The notes: generated by a model not told the origin, from the sequence alone. A stretch of DNA of 16,126 nucleotides from JBAVQS01 sp049694275 (GCA_049694275.1 JBAVQS010000054.1:1-16126), one strand, 5' to 3'; counted from the stretch's first letter, positions 8,080-15,200 are shown. Numbers and translations: made by a program.

Positions 8080-9921
8080 TTACCAGGGTTGCGTTGAGCT
8101 CAGGTTATAGTTACCGCCAGCGAGCACCAGGTCGAGAATGTTGACGGTGCCATCACCATTGATGTCATTGCTGCCGTTTGTACCACAGGTAGTTGGCGTC
8201 AGCCCAAATCGGCCGCCAATGCACGACAGATCTCCGATCTCGACCGTGCCATCGTTTGTCGCATCGCCGCCCAGAAGCTTGGTCGAAGCCTGGGGATAGT
8301 TACCCCCCGCGGTGACCGCAACGCCGCTCTTGATATTGCTCAGGTAGAGCGAGTGCGAGGCGACGATGTCATAGGTGGTGCCGCCCCCCTGGACAGGAAC
8401 AGTGGCCGACCAGGCGCCGGTGGTGGGATCAAAGTTGGTAGTAGTCGGTCCCACGTACCCGCTCTCGTCATAGAGGGTCACGCTGCCCGCGGTCAGCGGG
8501 ATGCTGCGGCCCTGGAGGGACACAACGCCGCTAACAGTCGCAGTCGCGTTCACCTGCACATAACCGCCCACGGTCGTGTGAGCAAGCACCCCGGCATCCT
8601 TGTCCGCCAGGATGTCGTTGGTAATGCCAATCGGGACCAGCCCCGCCGCGGTGCCGGTAAAAGTGATCTGCGCCAGTGTGCCGCTGCCACTCACCGCGCT
8701 GCCCCCTTGCCTGCTGACCGAGAATTTGCAGACGCCCGGGGTACTCGTGCAGTCGCCGCTCCAGACCGGGAAAGCATTGGTCGTGGTATCAAAAAAGGTG
8801 TTGACGAACGCGCCGGTGGCAGAGAGCTTGGTTTGATCGTACGTGACCTCAAACTGGTAACCGTAGAGATTGGTAATATCCGTCAGGTCGATCGTCACGG
8901 TCGTTTGTTGACCGGTGTTGATCGTGCGAGACAGCGGCGTGATGGCGAGTTGGGCGCTGTTCTGCAAGGTTGCCATCCCGATTTTGTAACCGTCGGCCGA
9001 ATAAAAGACCTTCCAGGTCGAACCGTCCAGGACGGCCCCCACGTAATCCAGCGAATCACTGTTTTCCCATCCAGTGCCCGAATTCGCCAGGATGGGGTTG
9101 GTATCCTTGGTCCAGGTCACGCCGTCGTTAGAACTCGCGTGCCCGGTCATCCACTGGCCGTTCGAGTTGCCCGAGTAGAACATTTCAAACACGCTGCCGT
9201 TCATGACCACGCTGGGTGAATAGGTCTCGTTCGCATCCCAGCCGCCCGCAGTGGGGACCAGGACGGGGTTGGCGCTATCCTTGGTCCAATTGATGGCGTC
9301 GGTCGAAGTGGCATGGCCGATGCGGAAATAGGGCCACTGCGCCGTGCCGGAGTACCACATGTGATAGGTGCTGCCGATCTTGACGACGCTCGGCTCGCGC
9401 ACGTACTGCGAATCCCACGTCGAAGGCGAGCCAACTTGCAGCACGGCGGTTGGATTCTTGGTCCAGGTAATGCCATCGGGAGATGTGGCATAGCCGATGG
9501 CGTAAACGCTTGCCGCGTTGCGTCCCGCATACCACATCTTATAAGCGCCGGCATCTTTAATGACCGTCGGGGTCATTGCGCGGACCTCATCAAAAGCGCC
9601 GGCTCCACCGTGCGGCAGCACGGCGCTGCCACCGTTCGCGCATGTCCACGTTGCGCCGCCATCGGTTGTCGTCGCCAGGTAAATCTGAGTCCCATTCCCG
9701 GGAACAGTGGTAAAGTACATCTTGTAGTTGTTCGCGCTCTCGAATACGATGGACGGTCGCATCGCGCTGCCCAGACCGCAGATGCTGCCCGTCACCACCG
9801 GGTTGCCTGAATACTTGACCCAGGAGAGGCCGGCAGGAAGCGCGGCGCTGGCCGTCGCCGTCAGCAGGACGGTCGTCAGTAAGAGAGCCATTACCAGCGC
9901 GATAGAGATTTTGGTACGCAT
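8080..9921 (-). CDS. Secreted beta-propeller protein with cohesin and dockerin domains
   Basis: The start at 9921 is preferred over an in-frame ATG 23 codons upstream. GGAGG sits four bases before it and a clean signal peptide (1-27, ending ATASA-AL) follows. The 613-residue protein has an N-terminal propeller (about 31-320) built of units of about 60 residues. Each unit carries an Asp-box-like turn: TTDGGATW (85-92), SPDGITW (147-153), STDAINW (206-212), SNDGVTW (264-270). The fold resembles the five-bladed glycosidase families (GH43/GH32 type) or BNR-repeat proteins, but I cannot assign catalytic acids. A cohesin domain follows at about 324-459 (NLYGYQFEVTYD). Next come a carboxypeptidase-regulatory-like domain (463-545) and a dockerin (551-606) with loops DATNDGTVEIGD and DINGDGTVNILD. 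A Cys pair (C567, C579) lies between the loops, and the protein ends QPW. Confidence 0.87.
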   Translation of the reverse strand: MRTKISIALVMALLLTTVLLTATASAALPAGLSWVKYSGNPVVTGSICGLGSAMRPSIVFESANNYKMYFTTVPGNGTQIYLATTTDGGATWTCANGGSAVLPHGGAGAFDEVRAMTPTVIKDAGAYKMWYAGRNAASVYAIGYATSPDGITWTKNPTAVLQVGSPSTWDSQYVREPSVVKIGSTYHMWYSGTAQWPYFRIGHATSTDAINWTKDSANPVLVPTAGGWDANETYSPSVVMNGSVFEMFYSGNSNGQWMTGHASSNDGVTWTKDTNPILANSGTGWENSDSLDYVGAVLDGSTWKVFYSADGYKIGMATLQNSAQLAITPLSRTINTGQQTTVTIDLTDITNLYGYQFEVTYDQTKLSATGAFVNTFFDTTTNAFPVWSGDCTSTPGVCKFSVSRQGGSAVSGSGTLAQITFTGTAAGLVPIGITNDILADKDAGVLAHTTVGGYVQVNATATVSGVVSLQGRSIPLTAGSVTLYDESGYVGPTTTNFDPTTGAWSATVPVQGGGTTYDIVASHSLYLSNIKSGVAVTAGGNYPQASTKLLGGDATNDGTVEIGDLSCIGGRFGLTPTTCGTNGSNDINGDGTVNILDLVLAGGNYNLSSTQPW

Positions 9922-9963
9922 TTTTCCTCCGATGATAAAGTTTGCCGAAAAATCATATTGAAG

Positions 9964-9996
9964 GGGGCGATCAGGATACGGGACCCACATCGCCCC
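9964..9996 (-). terminator. Inverted repeat after the second beta-helix gene
   Basis: GGGGCGAT and ATCGCCCC form a perfect 8-bp stem around a 17-nt loop, 15 bases after the stop codon at 10012. It is weaker than the hairpins at 5561 and 8025 because of the larger loop, and no T-run follows. Confidence 0.4.
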
Positions 9997-10011
9997 TCGA
10001 TACGCTTACCG

Positions 10012-12258
10012 TTACCAGGTCTGCGAGCTTAGCCCGTAGTTGCCGCCGGCCAGCACCAGGTCAAAGATGTTGATATAGCCATCGCCGTTGACATCGGGGC
10101 CGGTGTCCGGTGTCACAGCGGTGCCAAAGGCGCCGCCCATCGCCGCGAGATCGGCGATGTCGATGGTGTTGTCTCCGTTCACATCGCCGCCCAGGAGCGT
10201 GGGTACCTGCGGGTCCGTCAACGGGGTAATGGTGACGGATCCGCCGCTGATGCTGATACTCGCTTTGGAGGCAGGGAGATAGGCGCGGCGCGTCACCGTC
10301 ATGGTATAGGTCCCATTCGGAATGCCGCTGCCCGCGGACGGCTTGAGGCGCTGATAGAGCCCGTTGATGTCCGTGGTCATGGCATACGGACCGGAGCTGA
10401 GGCAAGCGCCGGCGGTGCAGTTCAGCGTTGCGACGGCATCATTCCAGCCGGCAGGCGAGGCCGCGCCCGCAAGTCGGCCCTGCAACCCGATGTAGCCGTT
10501 CACGGCCGAGGTGGCAAGGGTACAGGTCACGGAATCGCCGGTGACTGCGGCAATGATTGGCATGCCGTTGATATCGGAGAGGAGCGTGCCGGTGTTGGCT
10601 GTCGTGTCATAGGCAAGCCCGCTGGTCCCGGGCGCAGCGCAGGTGTACTTCCAGGTCGCAATACTCTGGCCGGTCAGGTTGGCTCCAACCGCGTGGAGAT
10701 TGCGCTGCATGGTGCCGGCGAGTTCAGTCTGATTGACTGTCGGGTGCGTAAAGTTGGCGACCATATAGTCCCAGGCCCATGGGGGGGTCGAGGCCACGCC
10801 GTTGGCCGTGCTGCCGGTCGCCGTAAAGTTGAGGATGCTGTTGTCGTGGTTGACGAGCAACTGGGCGCCGTAGAGGCCCGTGATGGTAACATGCGTGTCG
10901 AGCGTCGCCACTTCTCCAATCTCATGGGTCGAAGCGGTGGTCGCAGTGATCAGCGCCTTTGCATTGCCAGTGATGGTTACCGTCCCTGAGATAACATTGT
11001 TGGGAGCAACGGGACCGGCGGCGCTACCCCACCAATTATTGTTTACGTTGAGGGTCGAGACACCGCCGGTATCAAGCCCCCAGCTGGTGTTGCCCGAAAT
11101 ATTGTTCTGGCTAAATGTCCCGGAAACGCTCATGCCGCCGGGCTTTTCAACCTGGACGCCGACCGTGTTGTTCGTGATCGAATTGCCGCTAAAGACGGCG
11201 GCGACGTTTCCGTAACCCCAGCCAAATTCGTCGGTGGTGAGATAGATGCCGACGCTGTTCGCCAGGCCCCCGCCGTCGACGACGTTATTTGAAAAGGTCG
11301 TGGTGACTGGCGGCGTGATGCCGCCCGCCATAGCGAGGCCGACCGCACAGTTCGTGACGTGATTCGACTTGACGGTTGGCGCGAGGGTGGGCACAAACAC
11401 CCAGACGCCATACCCACCGGCCTTGCAGTTGCTCACGGTGTTGCCTTCGAGCAGATCGGCCGTGCCGCCGTTGCCGCCGGCATTGTCCGTATGAACCCCG
11501 CTTCCCGAATTGGTAATGATATTGCCAAGGTACTGGGTTCCCGTGGACCAGTTGGAAACCACGCCATCATTGGTATCCGAGACGGTGTTGCGGGCAAAGA
11601 TTCCGGATCCGCCAAAATTCATGACGGCGATCGATTGAGTCTCCCCCTGCACGTTCTGGACGATATTGTCGTGGATATTGAACGTGCCGCCGCTGGAGGC
11701 ATAGATCCCGCGCAAATAGATATTCTTGACGGTGACGTTAGCGATGACCAGGTTGTTGTAAACCCCCACCGCGTGATTTGTGATAATCCCGTTGCGCGCG
11801 TCGAGGTTGGCGCCCCCGGCGTTATAGGTGCTCGTCAGGTTCGGATTGTCGCCATCGAGGGTGAACCCGCTGATGGTGACGTTGTTCGCCTGGACGAGAA
11901 TGATATTGCTGGCGGCCCCGCCGCAGAGCGAGCTGCCGCTACAAGGGTTGGGCGCAGAAACCGCCGGATAGATGATGGAAACACCCTCTCCCGCGCCGGT
12001 GAGCGTGAGCTGCTTGCTCACAACCACGTTTTCGACGTACGTGCCCGCGAGAACATTGATGGAATCGCCATCGCCAGCCGCCGTAATGGCGGCGGCAATT
12101 GTCTTGCAGAGGTGCGCTGATGCACAGGCCGAGTTATCGGCCAGCGCAGCATTCACCGTGTAGGTCGTCCCAGCCGCCTGGGCCGGCTGGGGGCCGGCGG
12201 CCAAGCCAAGAAGGACGAGGACGAGCAGGCTGATGACGATCGCGTGCTGGACTTTCAT
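10012..12258 (-). CDS. Secreted beta-helix protein with cohesin-like and dockerin domains
   Basis: The 748-residue protein starts at an ATG preceded by AAAGGGGAG. A signal peptide (1-29, ending AQA-AG) precedes a parallel beta-helix (about 30-440). The opening CKTIAAAITAAGDGDSINVLAG is followed by repeated NTV, NNVV and GNSI turns, then NNWWGSAAGP at 407-416. A cohesin-like domain (about 441-582) has GLYGAQLLVNHDNSILNF and LLSDINGMPII. The carboxypeptidase-regulatory-like domain (587-680) has GYIGLQGRLAG and VTRRAYLPAS. The dockerin (689-742) has loops DVNGDNTIDIAD and DVNGDGYINIFD, and the protein ends SQTW. Module order, the NWWG motif and the C-terminal third match the protein at 5607-7958, so the two arose by duplication, with the helix portion diverging more. 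It is 178 bp downstream of an anchored cohesin gene. Confidence 0.88.
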   Translation of the reverse strand: MKVQHAIVISLLVLVLLGLAAGPQPAQAAGTTYTVNAALADNSACASAHLCKTIAAAITAAGDGDSINVLAGTYVENVVVSKQLTLTGAGEGVSIIYPAVSAPNPCSGSSLCGGAASNIILVQANNVTISGFTLDGDNPNLTSTYNAGGANLDARNGIITNHAVGVYNNLVIANVTVKNIYLRGIYASSGGTFNIHDNIVQNVQGETQSIAVMNFGGSGIFARNTVSDTNDGVVSNWSTGTQYLGNIITNSGSGVHTDNAGGNGGTADLLEGNTVSNCKAGGYGVWVFVPTLAPTVKSNHVTNCAVGLAMAGGITPPVTTTFSNNVVDGGGLANSVGIYLTTDEFGWGYGNVAAVFSGNSITNNTVGVQVEKPGGMSVSGTFSQNNISGNTSWGLDTGGVSTLNVNNNWWGSAAGPVAPNNVISGTVTITGNAKALITATTASTHEIGEVATLDTHVTITGLYGAQLLVNHDNSILNFTATGSTANGVASTPPWAWDYMVANFTHPTVNQTELAGTMQRNLHAVGANLTGQSIATWKYTCAAPGTSGLAYDTTANTGTLLSDINGMPIIAAVTGDSVTCTLATSAVNGYIGLQGRLAGAASPAGWNDAVATLNCTAGACLSSGPYAMTTDINGLYQRLKPSAGSGIPNGTYTMTVTRRAYLPASKASISISGGSVTITPLTDPQVPTLLGGDVNGDNTIDIADLAAMGGAFGTAVTPDTGPDVNGDGYINIFDLVLAGGNYGLSSQTW

Positions 12259-12436
12259 GTTGATCTCCCCTTTGAAATCTAGCGTGCTGGATTATTCCCT
12301 GCGGCTTGCTGTTAATATTTGGCCGGCCGTGCGCGATGCCGCCTCTCAGACCGAACGAACGCGCGCGCGGAATTGCATAGGTATCGCTCTTATTTCCTCC
12401 TTTGAGCAACAGGGCGCTGTCACCCGAGTCGCTCGA
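12259..12436 (-). other. 178-bp leader between the anchored cohesin and beta-helix genes
   Basis: This is the longest gap inside the cluster. It contains AAAGGAGG (about 12396-12403), a near-ideal Shine-Dalgarno site with no gene at normal spacing. An 11-codon ORF including stop (12346-12378) begins about 17 bases after it. A GCGCGCGCG run follows. I recognise no riboswitch class and no convincing promoter. It may be a remnant of a lost gene start or a leader with an internal promoter. Confidence 0.3.
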
Positions 12437-13183
12437 TTAGCGGCGCCGGAGAATAAAGAGTGCTCCGACGAGCACCAGTGCGCCCAAGAACCCCAGGATG
12501 GCGAGACCGGCCACTCCGATCAGGATCAAATTCGTCGGCAGAGCCGAGGAAGCGGGCGCGCCTTGTGAGTTGCTATTTCCCGCGTTCGTCGTACTCGGGC
12601 CGCTCGTCGTCACCTGGACCTGCGGCGCCTGCCCGAGCAGGGATACGCCGATCGCGCCGTTCTGCCAATCGGCCTTGATCTCTTGCGCCTGGCGCGTCGC
12701 CAGAATCGCGTGCGTGATCGTGAGCGGGCTGGTCCCATTATTCTTTCCTTTAAAGGTAATGGTTGCCACCGTTCCGCTGCCGCTCAGCGCCGGCGCGGGA
12801 TTGAGGAGCGTCACCGCATAATCGATAGTTCCCTTGGCATTGTCCGCCTTGTTGACCGCAACAAACCCGCCCTTGAACCAGTCGCCCGGCTTGAGCTGCG
12901 CACCCTCCTTGGCCGAATCTGTATCGACGACCTCGACCACCTGCGGATCAAAGCTCAGATGGAGCTCAACCCCATAAAGGCTTTCCGCATTGTCGATGCG
13001 AATCGCGAGGGTTCCCTGGTCGCCGCTCTTTAATCCGAGCGCTAAAGGATCAGGATGGACAGTGGCCTGCGAATTGGCCCGGGTGCTTGCCGGCGAAAAT
13101 GCGATTGCGAAAATGGCGAGCGCGCCTGCAAGCAGAATCGAGAGCCAACCGATTTTCGGCGCTCGGGTGACGAATTGGTGCAT
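12437..13183 (-). CDS. Membrane-anchored cohesin with Ser/Thr/Asn/Gln linker
   Basis: The 248-residue protein starts at 13183, where AAAGGAG lies six bases before the ATG; the longer in-frame extension reads into the upstream dockerin gene and is rejected. A signal peptide (about 12-36) is followed by a cohesin domain (41-180) with SLYGVELHLSFDPQVVEVVD, SGSGTVATITFKGK and NNGTSPLTITHAILA. A polar linker (about 183-215) and a transmembrane helix (218-244) end in the tail RRR. It shares sequence motifs and layout with the anchored cohesin at 4750-5547, including the EGxQxxPGD segment. Its position between a dockerin gene and a beta-helix/dockerin gene supports a role as a surface docking site. 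It lies 40 bp after the dockerin gene. Confidence 0.88.
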   Translation of the reverse strand: MHQFVTRAPKIGWLSILLAGALAIFAIAFSPASTRANSQATVHPDPLALGLKSGDQGTLAIRIDNAESLYGVELHLSFDPQVVEVVDTDSAKEGAQLKPGDWFKGGFVAVNKADNAKGTIDYAVTLLNPAPALSGSGTVATITFKGKNNGTSPLTITHAILATRQAQEIKADWQNGAIGVSLLGQAPQVQVTTSGPSTTNAGNSNSQGAPASSALPTNLILIGVAGLAILGFLGALVLVGALFILRRR

Positions 13184-13223
13184 CTTGAACTCCTTTCTCA
13201 AATAGAATGCGAGCCTGAACATT

Positions 13224-14102
13224 TCACCACGGTTGCGGCCCGTGCTTGTCCGTATTGCCTGCGACAAGCACCAGGTCCTGAATGTTGACGAGGCCATCGC
13301 CGTTGATATCGGCGGCCGGCTTACAGCTTGCGGCCCGGCCAAAGCACTCGACTACCAGCGCGACGTCGGCGGTGTCGATAACCTGGTCGCCGTTGATATC
13401 TCCCGCCGTCAGCTCTGCGCCGGCGAGCGTGACTGCCCCCCCCGCCGGCGCCTGGACGTTCGATCTTTGCACCGGGAGGTAGCCTGCCCTTGCAGCGGAT
13501 ACCGTGTAGGTGTTGGACGGCAAAGTGAGCGCAAAGCTGCCGTCTGCCGAGCTGGTCGTCGTATATCCTCCCGGATTGGCCTCGATCGTCACACCCGCGC
13601 CAAGCGCGCGTCCAGCCAGGAGCACCTGACCCCTGATCGTTCCAGCAACAGGCAGAGCCGCAATGGTCGCCGCCGGCGTCGAGGTGAGGACGGGAGTCGA
13701 CGAGGGGGTCGCGGATGATGCGGTTGTCAGAGTAGGGGTTGGGCTATCCGGCGTTGTGGCCGGCGGCGTACGAGTTGGCGTCGGTGTGGAAACGAGAGCT
13801 GTCGGAGAAGGAGACGGTGTGCTTGTCGATACAAGAGTGAATGTAATGGTAGGAGTAGAGACCAGAGTGGGAGTAGCTGTGCTGGTTACCGAATCGGTGA
13901 TAGCCGGCGTCAGGGTGAAGGTCGCGGTCGGAGCGACTGTGGTGGGAGTGTTCCTGGTAGACGGCGCGGCAGCAGCAACCGGGTCGAGCCCGGCGGACAG
14001 CAAGATAACAGCCCAGGCGCTTAACAAGAGCGTACAGACGCAAGCCGGAATCGAAATGCGCGCGCTGCGCCTGCGGCTATGTGCGTTGTGTAAAGGTAAC
14101 AT
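13224..14102 (-). CDS. Secreted dockerin protein with Thr/Pro-rich spacer, no cohesin
   Basis: The 292-residue protein is the only dockerin protein here without a cohesin-like domain. ATG at 14102 is chosen; a TTG six codons upstream (14120) is possible. A basic n-region and hydrophobic core (about 19-46) form a signal peptide. A long Thr/Pro/Ser low-complexity spacer (48-152) follows. A carboxypeptidase-regulatory-like beta domain (155-230) has GTIRGQV, TTTSSADGSFALTLPSNTYTV and ARAGYLP. The dockerin (233-285) has loops DINGDQVIDTAD and DINGDGLVNIQD with a Cys pair (C253, C260) between, and the protein ends PQPW. Loop residues at positions 10-11 (T-A, I-Q) differ from the other dockerins here. 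It is 32 bp downstream of the regulator and probably co-transcribed with it. It could cap cohesin chains or adapt another partner. Confidence 0.85.
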   Translation of the reverse strand: MLPLHNAHSRRRSARISIPACVCTLLLSAWAVILLSAGLDPVAAAAPSTRNTPTTVAPTATFTLTPAITDSVTSTATPTLVSTPTITFTLVSTSTPSPSPTALVSTPTPTRTPPATTPDSPTPTLTTASSATPSSTPVLTSTPAATIAALPVAGTIRGQVLLAGRALGAGVTIEANPGGYTTTSSADGSFALTLPSNTYTVSAARAGYLPVQRSNVQAPAGGAVTLAGAELTAGDINGDQVIDTADVALVVECFGRAASCKPAADINGDGLVNIQDLVLVAGNTDKHGPQPW

Positions 14103-14134
14103 GGTTTGTCGTTCACCCAAACGCTAGGTCGTCA

Positions 14135-14932
14135 TCAAGGAATCGGCTGTATTTCGATTGTGCCTTGCTCTGGATCACTTGCCCGCTCTGCGCGCCTCTC
14201 CGTCTCTTTTTCCGGGACCGGCTGATTCTGCGGCATGAATGCGTAACCTTGTCCCCGGCGCGTCACAATGTAACGCGGTTGCCGGGGATCGGGCTCGATT
14301 TTGCGCCTTAACACCGAGATATAGATTTTGAGCCGCTGCTCCGCGCCGTGTCCCCCGTCCTCCCTCCAAACCAGATGACAGAGTTGCCGGGTTCCAATGA
14401 ATTGGCCCGGGCGCTTGAAAAGGTGTTGAAACAAAACGAGCTCGCGTGGGGAGAGTGAGCACTGGTATCCCTCTCTCGTGACCTTGCGGTTGCACATGTC
14501 GATCTGCAGAATCGGGTCCGTGTAATTGCCCGGTTCAGTTTGCGCCGCAGGAGCGACTTGAATCGCAGAGCCATGCGCGACCACCGCATCCAAGCAAGCG
14601 GCGAGCTCTTGAGCCGAAACCGGCAAGCTCAAACACTGCGCCACACCCAGACGAAATGCCCGGACGCGGTCCTTGTTGCGCCCGGGGCGAATCAACATGA
14701 CCACGCGGATATCGGTCGCGCAGCAAAGGTCGTTCGCCAACCGCCAGGGATCGAGGGCCTCGCTCGAGACCGACGAGTCGATCGCGATGGTTGGCATCCC
14801 TTCGTACAGCACAGCATGCCACACCTGCGCGCTGGATTGAACGAACTCGACGCTATAACCCAGGGTCCCGATGCCAAGACCCAACCGCTGGAATTGGCGC
14901 GGGACTGCACTTGCAAGGACGAGTGTCATCAT
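14135..14932 (-). CDS. OmpR/PhoB-type winged-helix regulator with degenerate receiver
   Basis: The 265-residue protein is a probable transcription factor. The N-terminal part (1-120) has receiver-like length and pattern. D52, in PTIAIDSS, falls where the phosphoacceptor usually lies. However, the N-terminal acidic pair is absent (VLASAV) and the conserved Lys is replaced (SLPVS), so normal phosphorylation is doubtful. The C-terminal winged helix (about 139-234) is well preserved: LSPRELVLFQHLFKRPGQFI, then QRLKIYISVLRRKIEPD and the wing YIVTRRGQGYAF. A charged tail follows. A second ATG immediately follows the first; no clear Shine-Dalgarno is visible. It is the first gene of the minus-strand cluster, 32 bp before the dockerin gene, making it a good candidate for controlling the cluster. 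Confidence 0.85.
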   Translation of the reverse strand: MMTLVLASAVPRQFQRLGLGIGTLGYSVEFVQSSAQVWHAVLYEGMPTIAIDSSVSSEALDPWRLANDLCCATDIRVVMLIRPGRNKDRVRAFRLGVAQCLSLPVSAQELAACLDAVVAHGSAIQVAPAAQTEPGNYTDPILQIDMCNRKVTREGYQCSLSPRELVLFQHLFKRPGQFIGTRQLCHLVWREDGGHGAEQRLKIYISVLRRKIEPDPRQPRYIVTRRGQGYAFMPQNQPVPEKETERRAERASDPEQGTIEIQPIP

Positions 14933-14946
14933 TGTGGAAATTCAAA

Positions 14947-14964
14947 GACTGCGCCAGTGCAGTC
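14947..14964. promoter_or_regulatory. Palindrome just upstream of the winged-helix regulator
   Basis: GACTGC and GCAGTC are separated by 6 bp, 15 bases before the regulator's start codon. The location suits an operator or a small leader hairpin. Motif-only call. Confidence 0.35.
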
Positions 14965-15073
14965 AAGCCTATCTATTTGAAATATGACCACACAAGGGAA
15001 CTACTAATAAGAGGCCAGCCAACCACTCGTGGATCCCGACTCAACGCCGCGAACGGACTCCCCTGGATAGGTA

Positions 15074-15090
15074 ATTAACCTAAAGTTAAT
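15074..15090. promoter_or_regulatory. AT-rich 17-bp palindrome, candidate operator
   Basis: ATTAACCTAAAGTTAAT has perfect 6-bp arms and a 5-bp spacer. It lies about 140 bp upstream of the minus-strand regulator. The size and symmetry fit a dimeric regulator site; the protein that binds it is unknown. Confidence 0.35.
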
Positions 15091-15167
15091 GTTATCAACC
15101 CATGAGGAGCAGGTGAAAGATTCACTCACACGATACCATTATAGAGAAGAGAGGACACGATACTATT

Positions 15168-15200
15168 GGGGATTTACTGAAACAGCGTCAGTAAATCCCC
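15168..15200. repeat. Perfect 13-bp inverted repeat
   Basis: GGGGATTTACTGA and TCAGTAAATCCCC flank a 7-nt loop. The right arm is also part of the first 22-bp tandem repeat, so the left arm is in effect an inverted copy of the repeat core. No T-run follows on either side. It could be an operator or a hairpin. Confidence 0.6.

Noticed and set aside
8353..9219. 288-codon plus-strand open frame
   Set aside because: Antisense to the propeller/cohesin/dockerin gene, with low-complexity Arg/Gly-rich product.
11359..12120. 253-codon plus-strand open frame
   Set aside because: Antisense to the second beta-helix gene; no recognisable domain.
5607..12258. Pectate lyase or other polysaccharide lyase activity for the beta-helix proteins
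   Set aside because: The fold is suggested by repeat turns, but no lyase catalytic residues can be assigned from sequence.
12134..12409. 91-codon minus-strand frame overlapping the start of the beta-helix gene
   Set aside because: It has an ORF-like start near AAAGGAGG, but the product is basic and featureless, and much of it overlaps the signal-peptide region of the real gene in another frame.
12259..12436. Riboswitch in the leader
   Set aside because: I compared it by eye with cyclic di-GMP riboswitch consensus features and saw no match; no other class was recognisable.
2879..14102. Classical cellulosome
   Set aside because: There is no cellulase, no carbohydrate-binding module I can recognise, and no multi-cohesin scaffoldin.
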